Assembly (NCBI GenBank): GCA_016788805.1
Contig: JAEUSE010000009.1
Coordinates: 1-11,941, forward strand
Origin: Candidatus Doudnabacteria bacterium
GTDB lineage: Bacteria; Patescibacteriota; Doudnabacteria; UBA920
Reading direction: 5' to 3'
DNA length: 11,941 bases
This document shows, piece after piece, positions 6,280-11,941 of the stretch. Positions within the stretch are counted from its first letter, which is position 1. Each line of letters starts with the position of its first letter. Both the position numbers and the translations under genes were made by a program. Under the pieces are notes generated by a model. That model ran no database searches. It was given only the letters and a program-made list of their open reading frames with translations, and had not been told where the DNA came from.

Positions 6280-6306
6280 CTGTGTTGTCATATATGTGAC
6301 AAACAG
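6280..6306. promoter_or_regulatory. Candidate operator overlapping the trmB-like promoter
   Basis: TTGTCA (6285-6290) and TGACAA (6297-6302) are exact inverted arms around TATATG; outside them CTGT (6280-6283) and ACAG (6303-6306) also pair if one base (6284) is skipped. The -35 box of the regulator lies inside the right arm. This geometry suits a dimeric winged-helix repressor controlling its own gene and perhaps the divergent one. Confidence 0.55.
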
Positions 6307-6323
6307 CCTTTTAGTGCTATAGT
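6296..6323 (+). promoter_or_regulatory. Promoter of the TrmB-like regulator, apparently leaderless
   Basis: -35 GTGACA (6296-6301, five of six), a 16-base spacer and -10 TATAGT (6318-6323, five of six). Six bases separate the -10 box from the ATG at 6330, so the first transcribed base would be at or next to the start codon. No Shine-Dalgarno exists in front of that ATG, in agreement. Confidence 0.65.
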
Positions 6324-6329
6324 GTATAC

Positions 6330-7085
6330 ATGATTTCTGAAATATTACTAAAATTAGGTTTGAGTGAGAAAGAAGTGCGTGTGTACCTTGCGTTATTAGA
6401 GCATGGTAGGCTAACGGCATCCGAGCTGGCTCGTAAAACTAAAATTAAACGTCCAACGATGTATGTTATTTTACAAGCGCTCACAGTCAAACATTTGATT
6501 GCGAAAGAGCCGGGTAAAAAAGTAGAGGTCTTTATTCCTATGCCTCCTGATAGTTTGAAGAGCTTGTTTACTCAAGAAGAGCGGGAGTTGCATAAGAAAA
6601 AAGAGTTGGCCGCACGAGCGACGCTTGAGCTTTCTCAGTATGGTAGTAACGCTGTTTTTTCCATTCCCAAAGTTACTTTTGTGCCCGAAGAGGATATGAA
6701 CGAGTATTTATATGCCAATACTCCTAAGTGGAATGAGAGCATGTTAAAATACGATGGAATTTTATGGGGCTTTACTACTCCGAGTTACGTAAAGGTGTTG
6801 GCAGAATATGTGGATTGGTGGAGTGAAAAAACTATTGGGCTGATTGATTTAAAGTTATTTTCTGCTCCTGATGATGACCAGTACGCTTTTTCAAAAAAAT
6901 ATAAGCATCGCGAGATGAAGGTGTGGCCTGGCAAAAACATGTTTAATACGAGCTTGACAGTTCAGGGTGACTTTGTGGTTATGGAGCACACTGAGGTTAA
7001 GCCGTACTATATTATCGATGTGTACGATAAAGTTTTGGCCGAAAATTTACGAGAGATGTTCCAAGTATTATGGAAAACATTTTAA
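6330..7085 (+). CDS. TrmB-family transcriptional regulator
   Basis: 251 residues. Residues 1-75 are a winged helix-turn-helix of the TrmB type: LKLGLSEKEVRVYLALLEHG, then LTASELARKTKIKRPTMYVI as the recognition region, then a wing with GKKVEVFIPMPP. Residues about 75-105 form a charged helical linker, likely the dimer interface. The C-terminal part (about 115-251) resembles the effector domain of short TrmB-like proteins frequent in Patescibacteria and Archaea; the longer sugar-binding domain of archaeal maltose TrmB is not seen. It should bind DNA as a dimer. The ATG at 6330 is fixed by the promoter that ends six bases before it. The gene lies just before the glycogen phosphorylase gene (119 bases) and divergent from the small secreted protein, so either could be a target; the sugar link of the family makes the glycogen genes attractive, but this is inference. 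Confidence 0.85.
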   Translation: MISEILLKLGLSEKEVRVYLALLEHGRLTASELARKTKIKRPTMYVILQALTVKHLIAKEPGKKVEVFIPMPPDSLKSLFTQEERELHKKKELAARATLELSQYGSNAVFSIPKVTFVPEEDMNEYLYANTPKWNESMLKYDGILWGFTTPSYVKVLAEYVDWWSEKTIGLIDLKLFSAPDDDQYAFSKKYKHREMKVWPGKNMFNTSLTVQGDFVVMEHTEVKPYYIIDVYDKVLAENLREMFQVLWKTF

Positions 7086-7204
7086 AAAGCACAGGCTAAT
7101 TGAGTAATTGGTGAGGGTGTAGAAACAAAGAGATTTTTTGTTTGGACATAGCGCCGGGGCGGGGTTTCTGATATTCTGAATGTATTAGCAGTAGCAGAAT
7201 ACGC

Positions 7205-8932
7205 ATGACTTTTGAGGACATAAAAGCGGAACACTCAGCATTAGCAAAATTAGAACACAACCCTATAGCTTACTTTTGTGCCGAGTACGCTTTGTCGGAT
7301 GAGTTGCCTATTTACTCGGGCGGTTTGGGCGTACTCGCGGCAGATGTGATTCGAGAAGCCGCGGCGTCGGGTTTACCCTTGGTGGGCGTCGGTTTGTTTT
7401 ATAAACAGGGATATTTTACCCAAGTTATTACCGAGTCGGGCGTGCAGGATGAGTTGCCTGCCTACCACGATGCTACTCATGTGCCTATCCAGCCCGTGCT
7501 GAATCCGGACGGCAGCGAGTTACATATTAAGTTGTATGTATCCAACCGGATTATAAAAGTTCGGGTGTGGCAGTATCGAGAAGCACAAGTGTCCGTGTAT
7601 TTGCTGGACACCGACGTACCTGAAAATCAAGACCTAGATCGGCGGCTTACCTTAAGTTTGTACCCGACTGATAACGAATGGCGCATTCAACAAGAGATTG
7701 TTTTGGGCTTGGGCGGGGTCAAGCTGCTTAACCGTTTGGGTCTTACCCCTTCCGTGTACCACTTGAACGAAGGGCACTCCGCTTTCGCCATTTTGGAAAT
7801 TGCTCATCAGCACATGAAGCAGACATCGCTGGCTTTTCCCGAAGCGCTTGCCTACGCGCGCAGTCGAACCGTATTCACCAACCACACATTGATTCCTTCC
7901 GGTAATGACGTATTTAACGGCGACGTGGTGCGACGACTGTTGGGCGAGTACGCGGAGCACTTGGGTTTTCCGGTCAATCAAATTGTGAACATGGGCGCGG
8001 TACCCAACCAGCCGGAACTTTTTTCCATGACTCATTTGGCACTTAAGGCCAGTAAGCTCGTAAGCGCGGTGAGTAAAACCCACGCGCAATTTGCCCGCGT
8101 GACTTGGCCCGACGTACGGTTAATGCCCATAACCAACGGCGTGTGCGTGCCGTACTGGCAGGGGTCGTCTTGGCGGAAAGTGAGTGACGAACTTGCTCGG
8201 GGTTTGGAGGTTTCCGACGGAGAAATGTGGCGGATTCATTCACAGTATAAAGCCGAGTTGTTGGAGTATGTACGAGAGACAACCGGCCGAGTGTTGCATA
8301 ACCATGTGCTCACGCTTACTTGGGCGCGGCGTATTGCGGCTTATAAGCAACCTTTGTTGATTTTTTCGGACATTGCCCGCCTGAAAGCGATTCTAAAAAA
8401 TTCCGCACAGCCGGTACAAATTATTTTAGCCGGTAAAGCTCATCCGGGCGACGGGGCCGCTAAGGCGATGATTACCGAAATGCTAAAGTTATTACACGAA
8501 CACGGACTTACCGATAACGTGGTGTTTGTGCCAAATTATAATTTGGGTGTTGCCCGAGTTTTAGTGGGGGGCAGCGATGTGTGGCTGAATACGCCCATTA
8601 AAGGCCAGGAGGCGTGTGGTACTTCCGGTATGAAATCGGCGGTGAACGGCGGTTTGCAGTTTGCCATATCGGATGGCTGGACCGACGAGATTGATTTGCA
8701 CAAGTTAGGTTTTTCCATTAGCCCGATAGATTCAGCGACGAGCTTTTATAACCTACTTGAGCAAGTGGTGGTACCGTTGTACTACCAAAAGAACGCTGAG
8801 GGTTTGCCCTCGGAGTGGATTGCTCGCATGCGGGAAACTATCTTAGTGGTGGCCCGGGGTTTTTCCTCGGAACGCATGATGTGCGATTATGCGGAGCAAT
8901 TGTACAAACCCATCGTAACGGAGATTGATTGA
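7205..8932 (+). CDS. glgP: Alpha-glucan (glycogen/maltodextrin) phosphorylase, short form
   Basis: 575 residues, family GT35 of the short bacterial type (animal and E. coli enzymes exceed 800). It releases glucose 1-phosphate from the ends of alpha-1,4-glucan with phosphate, using pyridoxal phosphate. Recognised pieces: PIAYFCAEYALSDELPIYSGGL near 20-41; YHLNEGHSAF with His191; the loop ITNGVCVPYW; and EACGTSGMKSAVNGG, where Lys477 corresponds to the Lys that binds pyridoxal phosphate. No signal peptide is present, so it is cytoplasmic. I chose the ATG at 7205 because the conserved N-terminal domain starts soon after; no Shine-Dalgarno is visible and no convincing promoter was found in the 119 bases before it. 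Glycogen synthase follows 52 bases downstream on the same strand, so both are probably co-transcribed. An archaeal-type maltodextrin phosphorylase is the alternative name for the same activity. Confidence 0.93.
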   Translation: MTFEDIKAEHSALAKLEHNPIAYFCAEYALSDELPIYSGGLGVLAADVIREAAASGLPLVGVGLFYKQGYFTQVITESGVQDELPAYHDATHVPIQPVLNPDGSELHIKLYVSNRIIKVRVWQYREAQVSVYLLDTDVPENQDLDRRLTLSLYPTDNEWRIQQEIVLGLGGVKLLNRLGLTPSVYHLNEGHSAFAILEIAHQHMKQTSLAFPEALAYARSRTVFTNHTLIPSGNDVFNGDVVRRLLGEYAEHLGFPVNQIVNMGAVPNQPELFSMTHLALKASKLVSAVSKTHAQFARVTWPDVRLMPITNGVCVPYWQGSSWRKVSDELARGLEVSDGEMWRIHSQYKAELLEYVRETTGRVLHNHVLTLTWARRIAAYKQPLLIFSDIARLKAILKNSAQPVQIILAGKAHPGDGAAKAMITEMLKLLHEHGLTDNVVFVPNYNLGVARVLVGGSDVWLNTPIKGQEACGTSGMKSAVNGGLQFAISDGWTDEIDLHKLGFSISPIDSATSFYNLLEQVVVPLYYQKNAEGLPSEWIARMRETILVVARGFSSERMMCDYAEQLYKPIVTEID

Positions 8933-8942
8933 GACTTCGTTT

Positions 8943-8958
8943 GAGCCCCAGAGGGCTC
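8943..8958 (+). other. Hairpin between the phosphorylase and synthase genes
   Basis: GAGCCC and GGGCTC pair around a CAGA loop, ten bases after the phosphorylase stop. No T-run follows, so it is not a clear terminator. It may partly separate expression of the two genes or protect the upstream message. A GGAGGT lies at 8960-8965, but 19 bases before the synthase ATG is too far for a normal ribosome site. Confidence 0.5.
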
Positions 8959-8984
8959 CGGAGGTGTATTAATCTTGTAGACCT

Positions 8985-10460
8985 ATGAACATATTATTTG
9001 TGGCAGCGGAAAACGCTCCTTACGCTCAAGTCGGAGGGCTTTCACAAGCGGTGTCTTTTTTGGCCCGGGCGGTTAAAAAGCAAGGTCATGATGTTCGGGT
9101 CTTTATGCCGAAATACGGTGTTATAAAAACTCAGAAGTACCCGATGGAGGTAGACATGCTTGCATTGTCTGTACCGACAGGTCACCCCAAAGGGAAGTTT
9201 CCCACCCGGCTCGTCTGCAATGTGCTTCGCCGTATGGACGATAAAATATTTGTTCCGACTTATTTTTTGGAGAACCGGGAATACTATGAGCTTCGTGCCA
9301 ACGTGTACGGGTACGCGGATGAGCATATTCGTTTTTATTTGCTCAGCATGGGTTGTTTGGAATGGCTGCTTGAGCAGCATCGACTTGGGGCCTGGCTGCC
9401 GGATATTATTCACGCGCACGACTGGCATACGGGCTACTTGGTCAACGCGCTTAAAACCAAACACCGCTACAAAGCGGTACTCGGTCATATAAAGGTGTTG
9501 TATACCGTTCATAATTTTAAGCACCAGGGTAACTTTGATTTTAAATACGCACCAAAGCCGGCTACGGGGAAAGGGCCGTTACTGCCCATGTTTCATCCGG
9601 GTATGCAAATGCAAAACCCCATGTTGCGCGGGCTCTTGTCCGCGGACAGGGTGAACACCGTATCGCTCACACACGCCATGGAAATCCAGACCTCAGAATT
9701 TGGCGAGGGTTTGCAAGAGCATTTAAAAAAATTGGGCCGGCGGTTTTCGGGTATACCCAACGGAGTGGATGTAAAAACCATGAATCCGGCTACTGATAGC
9801 CACATTGTGTCCCGCTATACGGAGAAGAGCTTGGAAAAGCGCAAGCCGAACAAGCTTGCATTGCAGAAATATTTCAAATTACCCGTAGACCAGTCCATTC
9901 CCGTGGTTTCGTACATCGGTCGACTTGCCACGCAAAAGGGGATAGAAACTATTTTTGCCGCGCTCGAGCACTTGGATTCTTTCCCGAAGGTTCAGTTTAT
10001 TTTTTTGGGTGGCGGAGATGACGTCTTTCGAAGCGAGCTGGCACGGTTGGTCAAAGCCCACCCTAAACAAATTGCCGCTGTTTTACATGGGGATTTTATA
10101 CTCCCTCGGAAAATATTTGCGGGGAGTGATATTTTGCTCATGCCCAGCACCTTTGAACCGGGCGGTATAGTGGCAATGGAAGCCTTGCGCTACGGCTGTG
10201 TTCCGCTGGTCGCGGACACCGGCGGACTGTCCGAAACCGTTCAGCCGTTCAATCCGGTTACCCTTACCGGTAACGGGTTTTTGCACGTACGAAAAGACAC
10301 ATGGAGCTTTGTAGTTATGTTGGCTGCCGCGCTACAGTTGTACGCCATACCGGCTATCTGGAAACATATCGTTAAAAACGGCATGGCCGGAGATTTTTCT
10401 TGGGACCATACCGCCCTAAAATACAATCAGTTGTATACCGAGCTGCTCAAATCGAAGTAG
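8985..10460 (+). CDS. glgA: Glycogen synthase (GT5), with Gln at the usual Lys15 position
   Basis: 491 residues, normal for bacterial GlgA. It extends alpha-1,4-glucan from a nucleotide sugar, usually ADP-glucose. N-terminal GT-B half: MNILFVAAENAPYAQVGGLS, HAHDWHTG (143-149), YTVHNFKHQGNF, and the stretch with LSADRVNTVS and IPNGVD. C-terminal half: VVSYIGRLATQKG, then PSTFEPGGIVAMEALRYG (387-404) with Glu391 and TGGLSETV, then SWDHTALKYN. The usual KTGGL/KVGGL motif, whose Lys15 contacts the nucleotide sugar in E. coli, reads QVGGL with Gln15 (CAA at 9027-9029). The common EPCG is EPGG. So the fold is clear but substrate affinity or donor may differ. The ATG at 8985 starts the first beta strand exactly; it has no close Shine-Dalgarno. 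It lies between the phosphorylase gene and the GIY-YIG gene, which begins directly after its stop. Confidence 0.93.
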   Translation: MNILFVAAENAPYAQVGGLSQAVSFLARAVKKQGHDVRVFMPKYGVIKTQKYPMEVDMLALSVPTGHPKGKFPTRLVCNVLRRMDDKIFVPTYFLENREYYELRANVYGYADEHIRFYLLSMGCLEWLLEQHRLGAWLPDIIHAHDWHTGYLVNALKTKHRYKAVLGHIKVLYTVHNFKHQGNFDFKYAPKPATGKGPLLPMFHPGMQMQNPMLRGLLSADRVNTVSLTHAMEIQTSEFGEGLQEHLKKLGRRFSGIPNGVDVKTMNPATDSHIVSRYTEKSLEKRKPNKLALQKYFKLPVDQSIPVVSYIGRLATQKGIETIFAALEHLDSFPKVQFIFLGGGDDVFRSELARLVKAHPKQIAAVLHGDFILPRKIFAGSDILLMPSTFEPGGIVAMEALRYGCVPLVADTGGLSETVQPFNPVTLTGNGFLHVRKDTWSFVVMLAAALQLYAIPAIWKHIVKNGMAGDFSWDHTALKYNQLYTELLKSK

Positions 10461-10466
10461 GTGTAT

Positions 10467-10718
10467 ATGTTTTATTGTTATATGCTTCGGTGCGCGAATG
10501 GTTCACTGTATACCGGCAGTACGGATAACTTGGAGCGGCGGGAGCGGTTACACAACCAGGGTAAAGGTTCCGCGTATGTGCGGAGTCGTGGTGGCGGGGT
10601 TATAGTATACGCGGAGGTGTATCCGACTCGCTCCGCGGCCTTACGGCGTGAGGTGGTTGTAAAGCGTATGACTAAAGCGGCAAAAGAAAAATTAATTCTC
10701 GAAAAAGCAAAAAAATAA
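10467..10718 (+). CDS. GIY-YIG domain protein, UPF0213 type
   Basis: 83 residues from the ATG at 10467; a GTG at 10461, touching the synthase stop codon, would add two residues and is equally possible. It is a single GIY-YIG nuclease domain: FYCYMLRCANGSLYTGSTDN carries the motif as YCY and YTG, followed by LERRERLHNQGKGSAYVRSR and a helix with RSAALRREVVVKRMTKAAKE containing the conserved Glu. Small proteins of this group (YhbQ-like) are thought to cleave or repair DNA, but their role is poorly known. The tail is Lys-rich. The gene is coupled to glycogen synthase with no gap, which is probably only shared transcription. Its TAA stop lies inside a terminator hairpin. Confidence 0.88.
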   Translation: MFYCYMLRCANGSLYTGSTDNLERRERLHNQGKGSAYVRSRGGGVIVYAEVYPTRSAALRREVVVKRMTKAAKEKLILEKAKK

Positions 10719-10742
10719 TCCCGACTCAGAGTCGGGATTATT
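10714..10742. terminator. Bidirectional terminator containing both stop codons
   Basis: A 14-base perfect stem, AATAATCCCGACTC with its complement, around a single central A (effectively a short loop of unpaired CTCAGAG bases). On the minus strand it is followed by a run of T (ATTATTTTTTTG), a strong intrinsic terminator for the M23 gene; on the plus strand the tail TTATTGTATAT is weaker. The TAA of the GIY-YIG gene (10716-10718) and of the M23 gene (10740-10738) both lie in its arms. Confidence 0.85.
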
Positions 10743-11433
10743 GTATATATTGCATGATGTCCAGCCAGTTGTTGAGGTTGGTTTGATTGGCTATGTAACC
10801 GTTGGTAACCACCGATGGGCCCTGATGGACGCCCAAGTGTAAATGCTTGCGTTCGCCGTCTGTTTCTCTGCTGTAGCCGTTGCCCAGCAGGCCCAGAATT
10901 ACGCCTTGCTCCAACTGTTCGTTCAGCTTTGCCCCTACACTTTCTAGCTTGAGGTGGCCGTACACTACGGTAATGGGATTGCCGTCCAAAGTACATCCTT
11001 GTACCACCATGCCGCCGTATCCCCGGGCCTGTTGTTTGCGCAACAGGGGGCCGGAGCAAATAGCGTGTACCGGTACGTCTTGGTGCGCTTCTTCCGGAAA
11101 GGCCTCAAAGTCTGTGCCTGTGTGAATGCCGGTAAACTTTTCCGGGCTTACCGGAGAGTTGGTTGGGGAAACGCGAATGCCAAACGGTTTTTTACTCACT
11201 CGCTCCGCAGCTCGGCTGAGCGGCGGTGTAAACGGCCGCAAGCCGGCCGTCGGGCGGGCGGGGTCAATGGCGTCAGTCGATTCTGAGGCCGCTGTGGAAG
11301 TATGCGGGAACGGTGTGGCCGGCGTCGGAGGCTTGGGTGTGGTCCTGTGCCAAGAAAAGCCGCCCAGTAGCAGGAGGGCGAGCAGGACGCTGATAAGTAT
11401 GGTGAGGAGTGTGCGTGTGGGAATTCCGGTCAT
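10738..11433 (-). CDS. Membrane-anchored M23 (LytM-like) peptidase
   Basis: 231 residues. Residues about 7-26 form one hydrophobic helix after a short start, so it is anchored with the C-terminus outside. Residues 30-95 are a Pro/Thr/Ser-rich linker. The M23 domain covers about 95-215 with the zinc ligands visible: HTGTDFE (His104, Asp108) and HLHLG (His197, His199), plus YGHL with His160. All the residues expected for an active zinc metallopeptidase are there, unlike many inactive LytM homologues. Such enzymes cut peptide cross-links in peptidoglycan or related peptides in growth or division. The ATG overlaps the upstream trhO stop as ATGA, so the two are translationally coupled. Two Cys (126, 147) could form a disulfide. 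The C-terminal YIANQTNLNNWLDIMQYIQ is family-unassigned. Confidence 0.88.
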   Translation of the reverse strand: MTGIPTRTLLTILISVLLALLLLGGFSWHRTTPKPPTPATPFPHTSTAASESTDAIDPARPTAGLRPFTPPLSRAAERVSKKPFGIRVSPTNSPVSPEKFTGIHTGTDFEAFPEEAHQDVPVHAICSGPLLRKQQARGYGGMVVQGCTLDGNPITVVYGHLKLESVGAKLNEQLEQGVILGLLGNGYSRETDGERKHLHLGVHQGPSVVTNGYIANQTNLNNWLDIMQYIQ

Positions 11434-11941
11434 AGAGCCGCGCGAGCGGTCGCATTATTACGGGTTTTAACTTTACAACCTTGGAGGCATAAAAAGTTCG
11501 CACCCTTTGCTGCTTCACACGTTTGACAGGCCAGCACTTGGCGATGACAGTCGTCGTTGGCGCAATTGGTAAATCGCTCGCATGGCTGTTTGCATACGCA
11601 ACAGGTGCCGACCGTTTGGTGTTTTGGGTCGTCGGTATAAAAACCCATGGTCATGCGGCTGTCAAACACATATAACTTGCCCAGAAAGTCTTCGTTGGGG
11701 TATTGTTCCATGTAGCTGACTATACCGCCATCTAGTTGATATACTTCACGAAATCCGTTGGCCAACAAGTAGCCCGAAGCTTTTTCACACCTCACTCCGC
11801 CCGTGCAGACAGTGACCACAGTTTTATCTTTCAGGTGGGTGAGCGACGCGATAAACTTGGGTAAATCACGAAAGTTGTCCATGGGCGGGAGTACCGAACC
11901 TTTAAAGTGGCCCACTTGTTGTTCGTAGGCGTTGCGCATGT
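11430..11941 (-). CDS. trhO: TrhO-type tRNA uridine(34) hydroxylase, 5' part beyond the window
   Basis: The frame enters from the right edge; 170 codons are visible including the stop (11432-11430), about the C-terminal half of a protein normally 300-350 residues long. The first visible part MRNAYEQQVGHFKGSVLPP is the family's rhodanese entry (RNxYE, GHFxG), and the Met there is internal. CTGGVRCEKA carries the rhodanese Cys and matches the YceA/TrhO signature; LDGGIVSYMEQYP and LYVFDSRM follow. The C-terminus has many paired Cys and His (from TCCVCKQPC to FLCLQGC), as in TrhO, probably a metal site. TrhO hydroxylates U34 of some tRNAs, the first step to 5-oxyacetyl-type wobble bases; that function is known for E. 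coli YceA. It overlaps the M23 peptidase gene by four bases. The identification is good despite truncation. Confidence 0.9.
   Translation of the reverse strand, partial: MRNAYEQQVGHFKGSVLPPMDNFRDLPKFIASLTHLKDKTVVTVCTGGVRCEKASGYLLANGFREVYQLDGGIVSYMEQYPNEDFLGKLYVFDSRMTMGFYTDDPKHQTVGTCCVCKQPCERFTNCANDDCHRQVLACQTCEAAKGANFLCLQGCKVKTRNNATARAAL

Noticed and set aside
7123..7143. AAACAAA/TTTGTTT hairpin with T-run after the TrmB-like gene as terminator
   Set aside because: The stem is all weak pairs except one G-C, so it is unlikely to terminate transcription.
10478..11059. 193-codon minus-strand frame over the GIY-YIG and M23 genes
   Set aside because: It overlaps two genes with clear active-site motifs and a terminator, and has no domain.

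Overview
The window looks like a piece of a bacterial chromosome from an uncultivated lineage, most probably Patescibacteria (Candidate Phyla Radiation). This rests on gene style, not on any marker gene: a short ECF sigma factor overlapping a DUF5667-type membrane protein, a short TrmB-like regulator, compact glycogen phosphorylase and synthase genes, a small UPF0213-type GIY-YIG protein, Cys-rich secreted proteins with modular repeats, and several promoters whose -10 box lies almost on the start codon. Genes use the standard bacterial code and are tightly packed. I see no rRNA, tRNA, transposase, phage gene or CRISPR array.

Layout. (1) 1-1009, minus strand: a 44-residue very basic protein, then a membrane-anchored or secreted protein cut by the left edge, with a possible C39-like Cys motif. 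(2) 1125-3489, plus strand: a lipoprotein and a 562-residue exported protein with two nearly identical Cys-rich modules, a 'GWAYD' domain and an Ig-like domain; a strong two-way terminator follows. (3) 3599-4953, minus strand: an ECF sigma factor and its overlapping DUF5667-type (putative anti-sigma) partner, perhaps read from a self-recognised promoter. (4) 5177-5709: msrB, a methionine sulfoxide reductase with a textbook promoter and a terminator. (5) 5727-7085: an AT-richer island with a small secreted protein divergent from a TrmB-family regulator that has a candidate operator and an apparently leaderless transcript. (6) 7205-10718, plus strand: glycogen phosphorylase, glycogen synthase and a GIY-YIG protein. 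(7) 10738-11941, minus strand: the C-terminal half of TrhO (tRNA U34 hydroxylation) overlapping a membrane-anchored M23 peptidase; this unit converges on the GIY-YIG gene at a hairpin that contains both stop codons.

How they may work together. The phosphorylase and synthase give a storage-glucan cycle (phosphorolysis and elongation); neither ADP-glucose pyrophosphorylase nor branching enzyme is present here. The sigma/DUF5667 pair suggests envelope signalling, and many other products here are exported or envelope-related (lipoprotein, Cys-rich protein, small secreted protein, M23 peptidase), but no regulatory link is shown. I do not see a clearly new multi-gene system. The most interesting items are the glycogen synthase with Gln in place of the usual substrate-binding Lys15, the blockwise-identical Cys-rich modules, the candidate TrmB operator, the GTATAC motif shared by five promoter regions, and the tiny basic protein.
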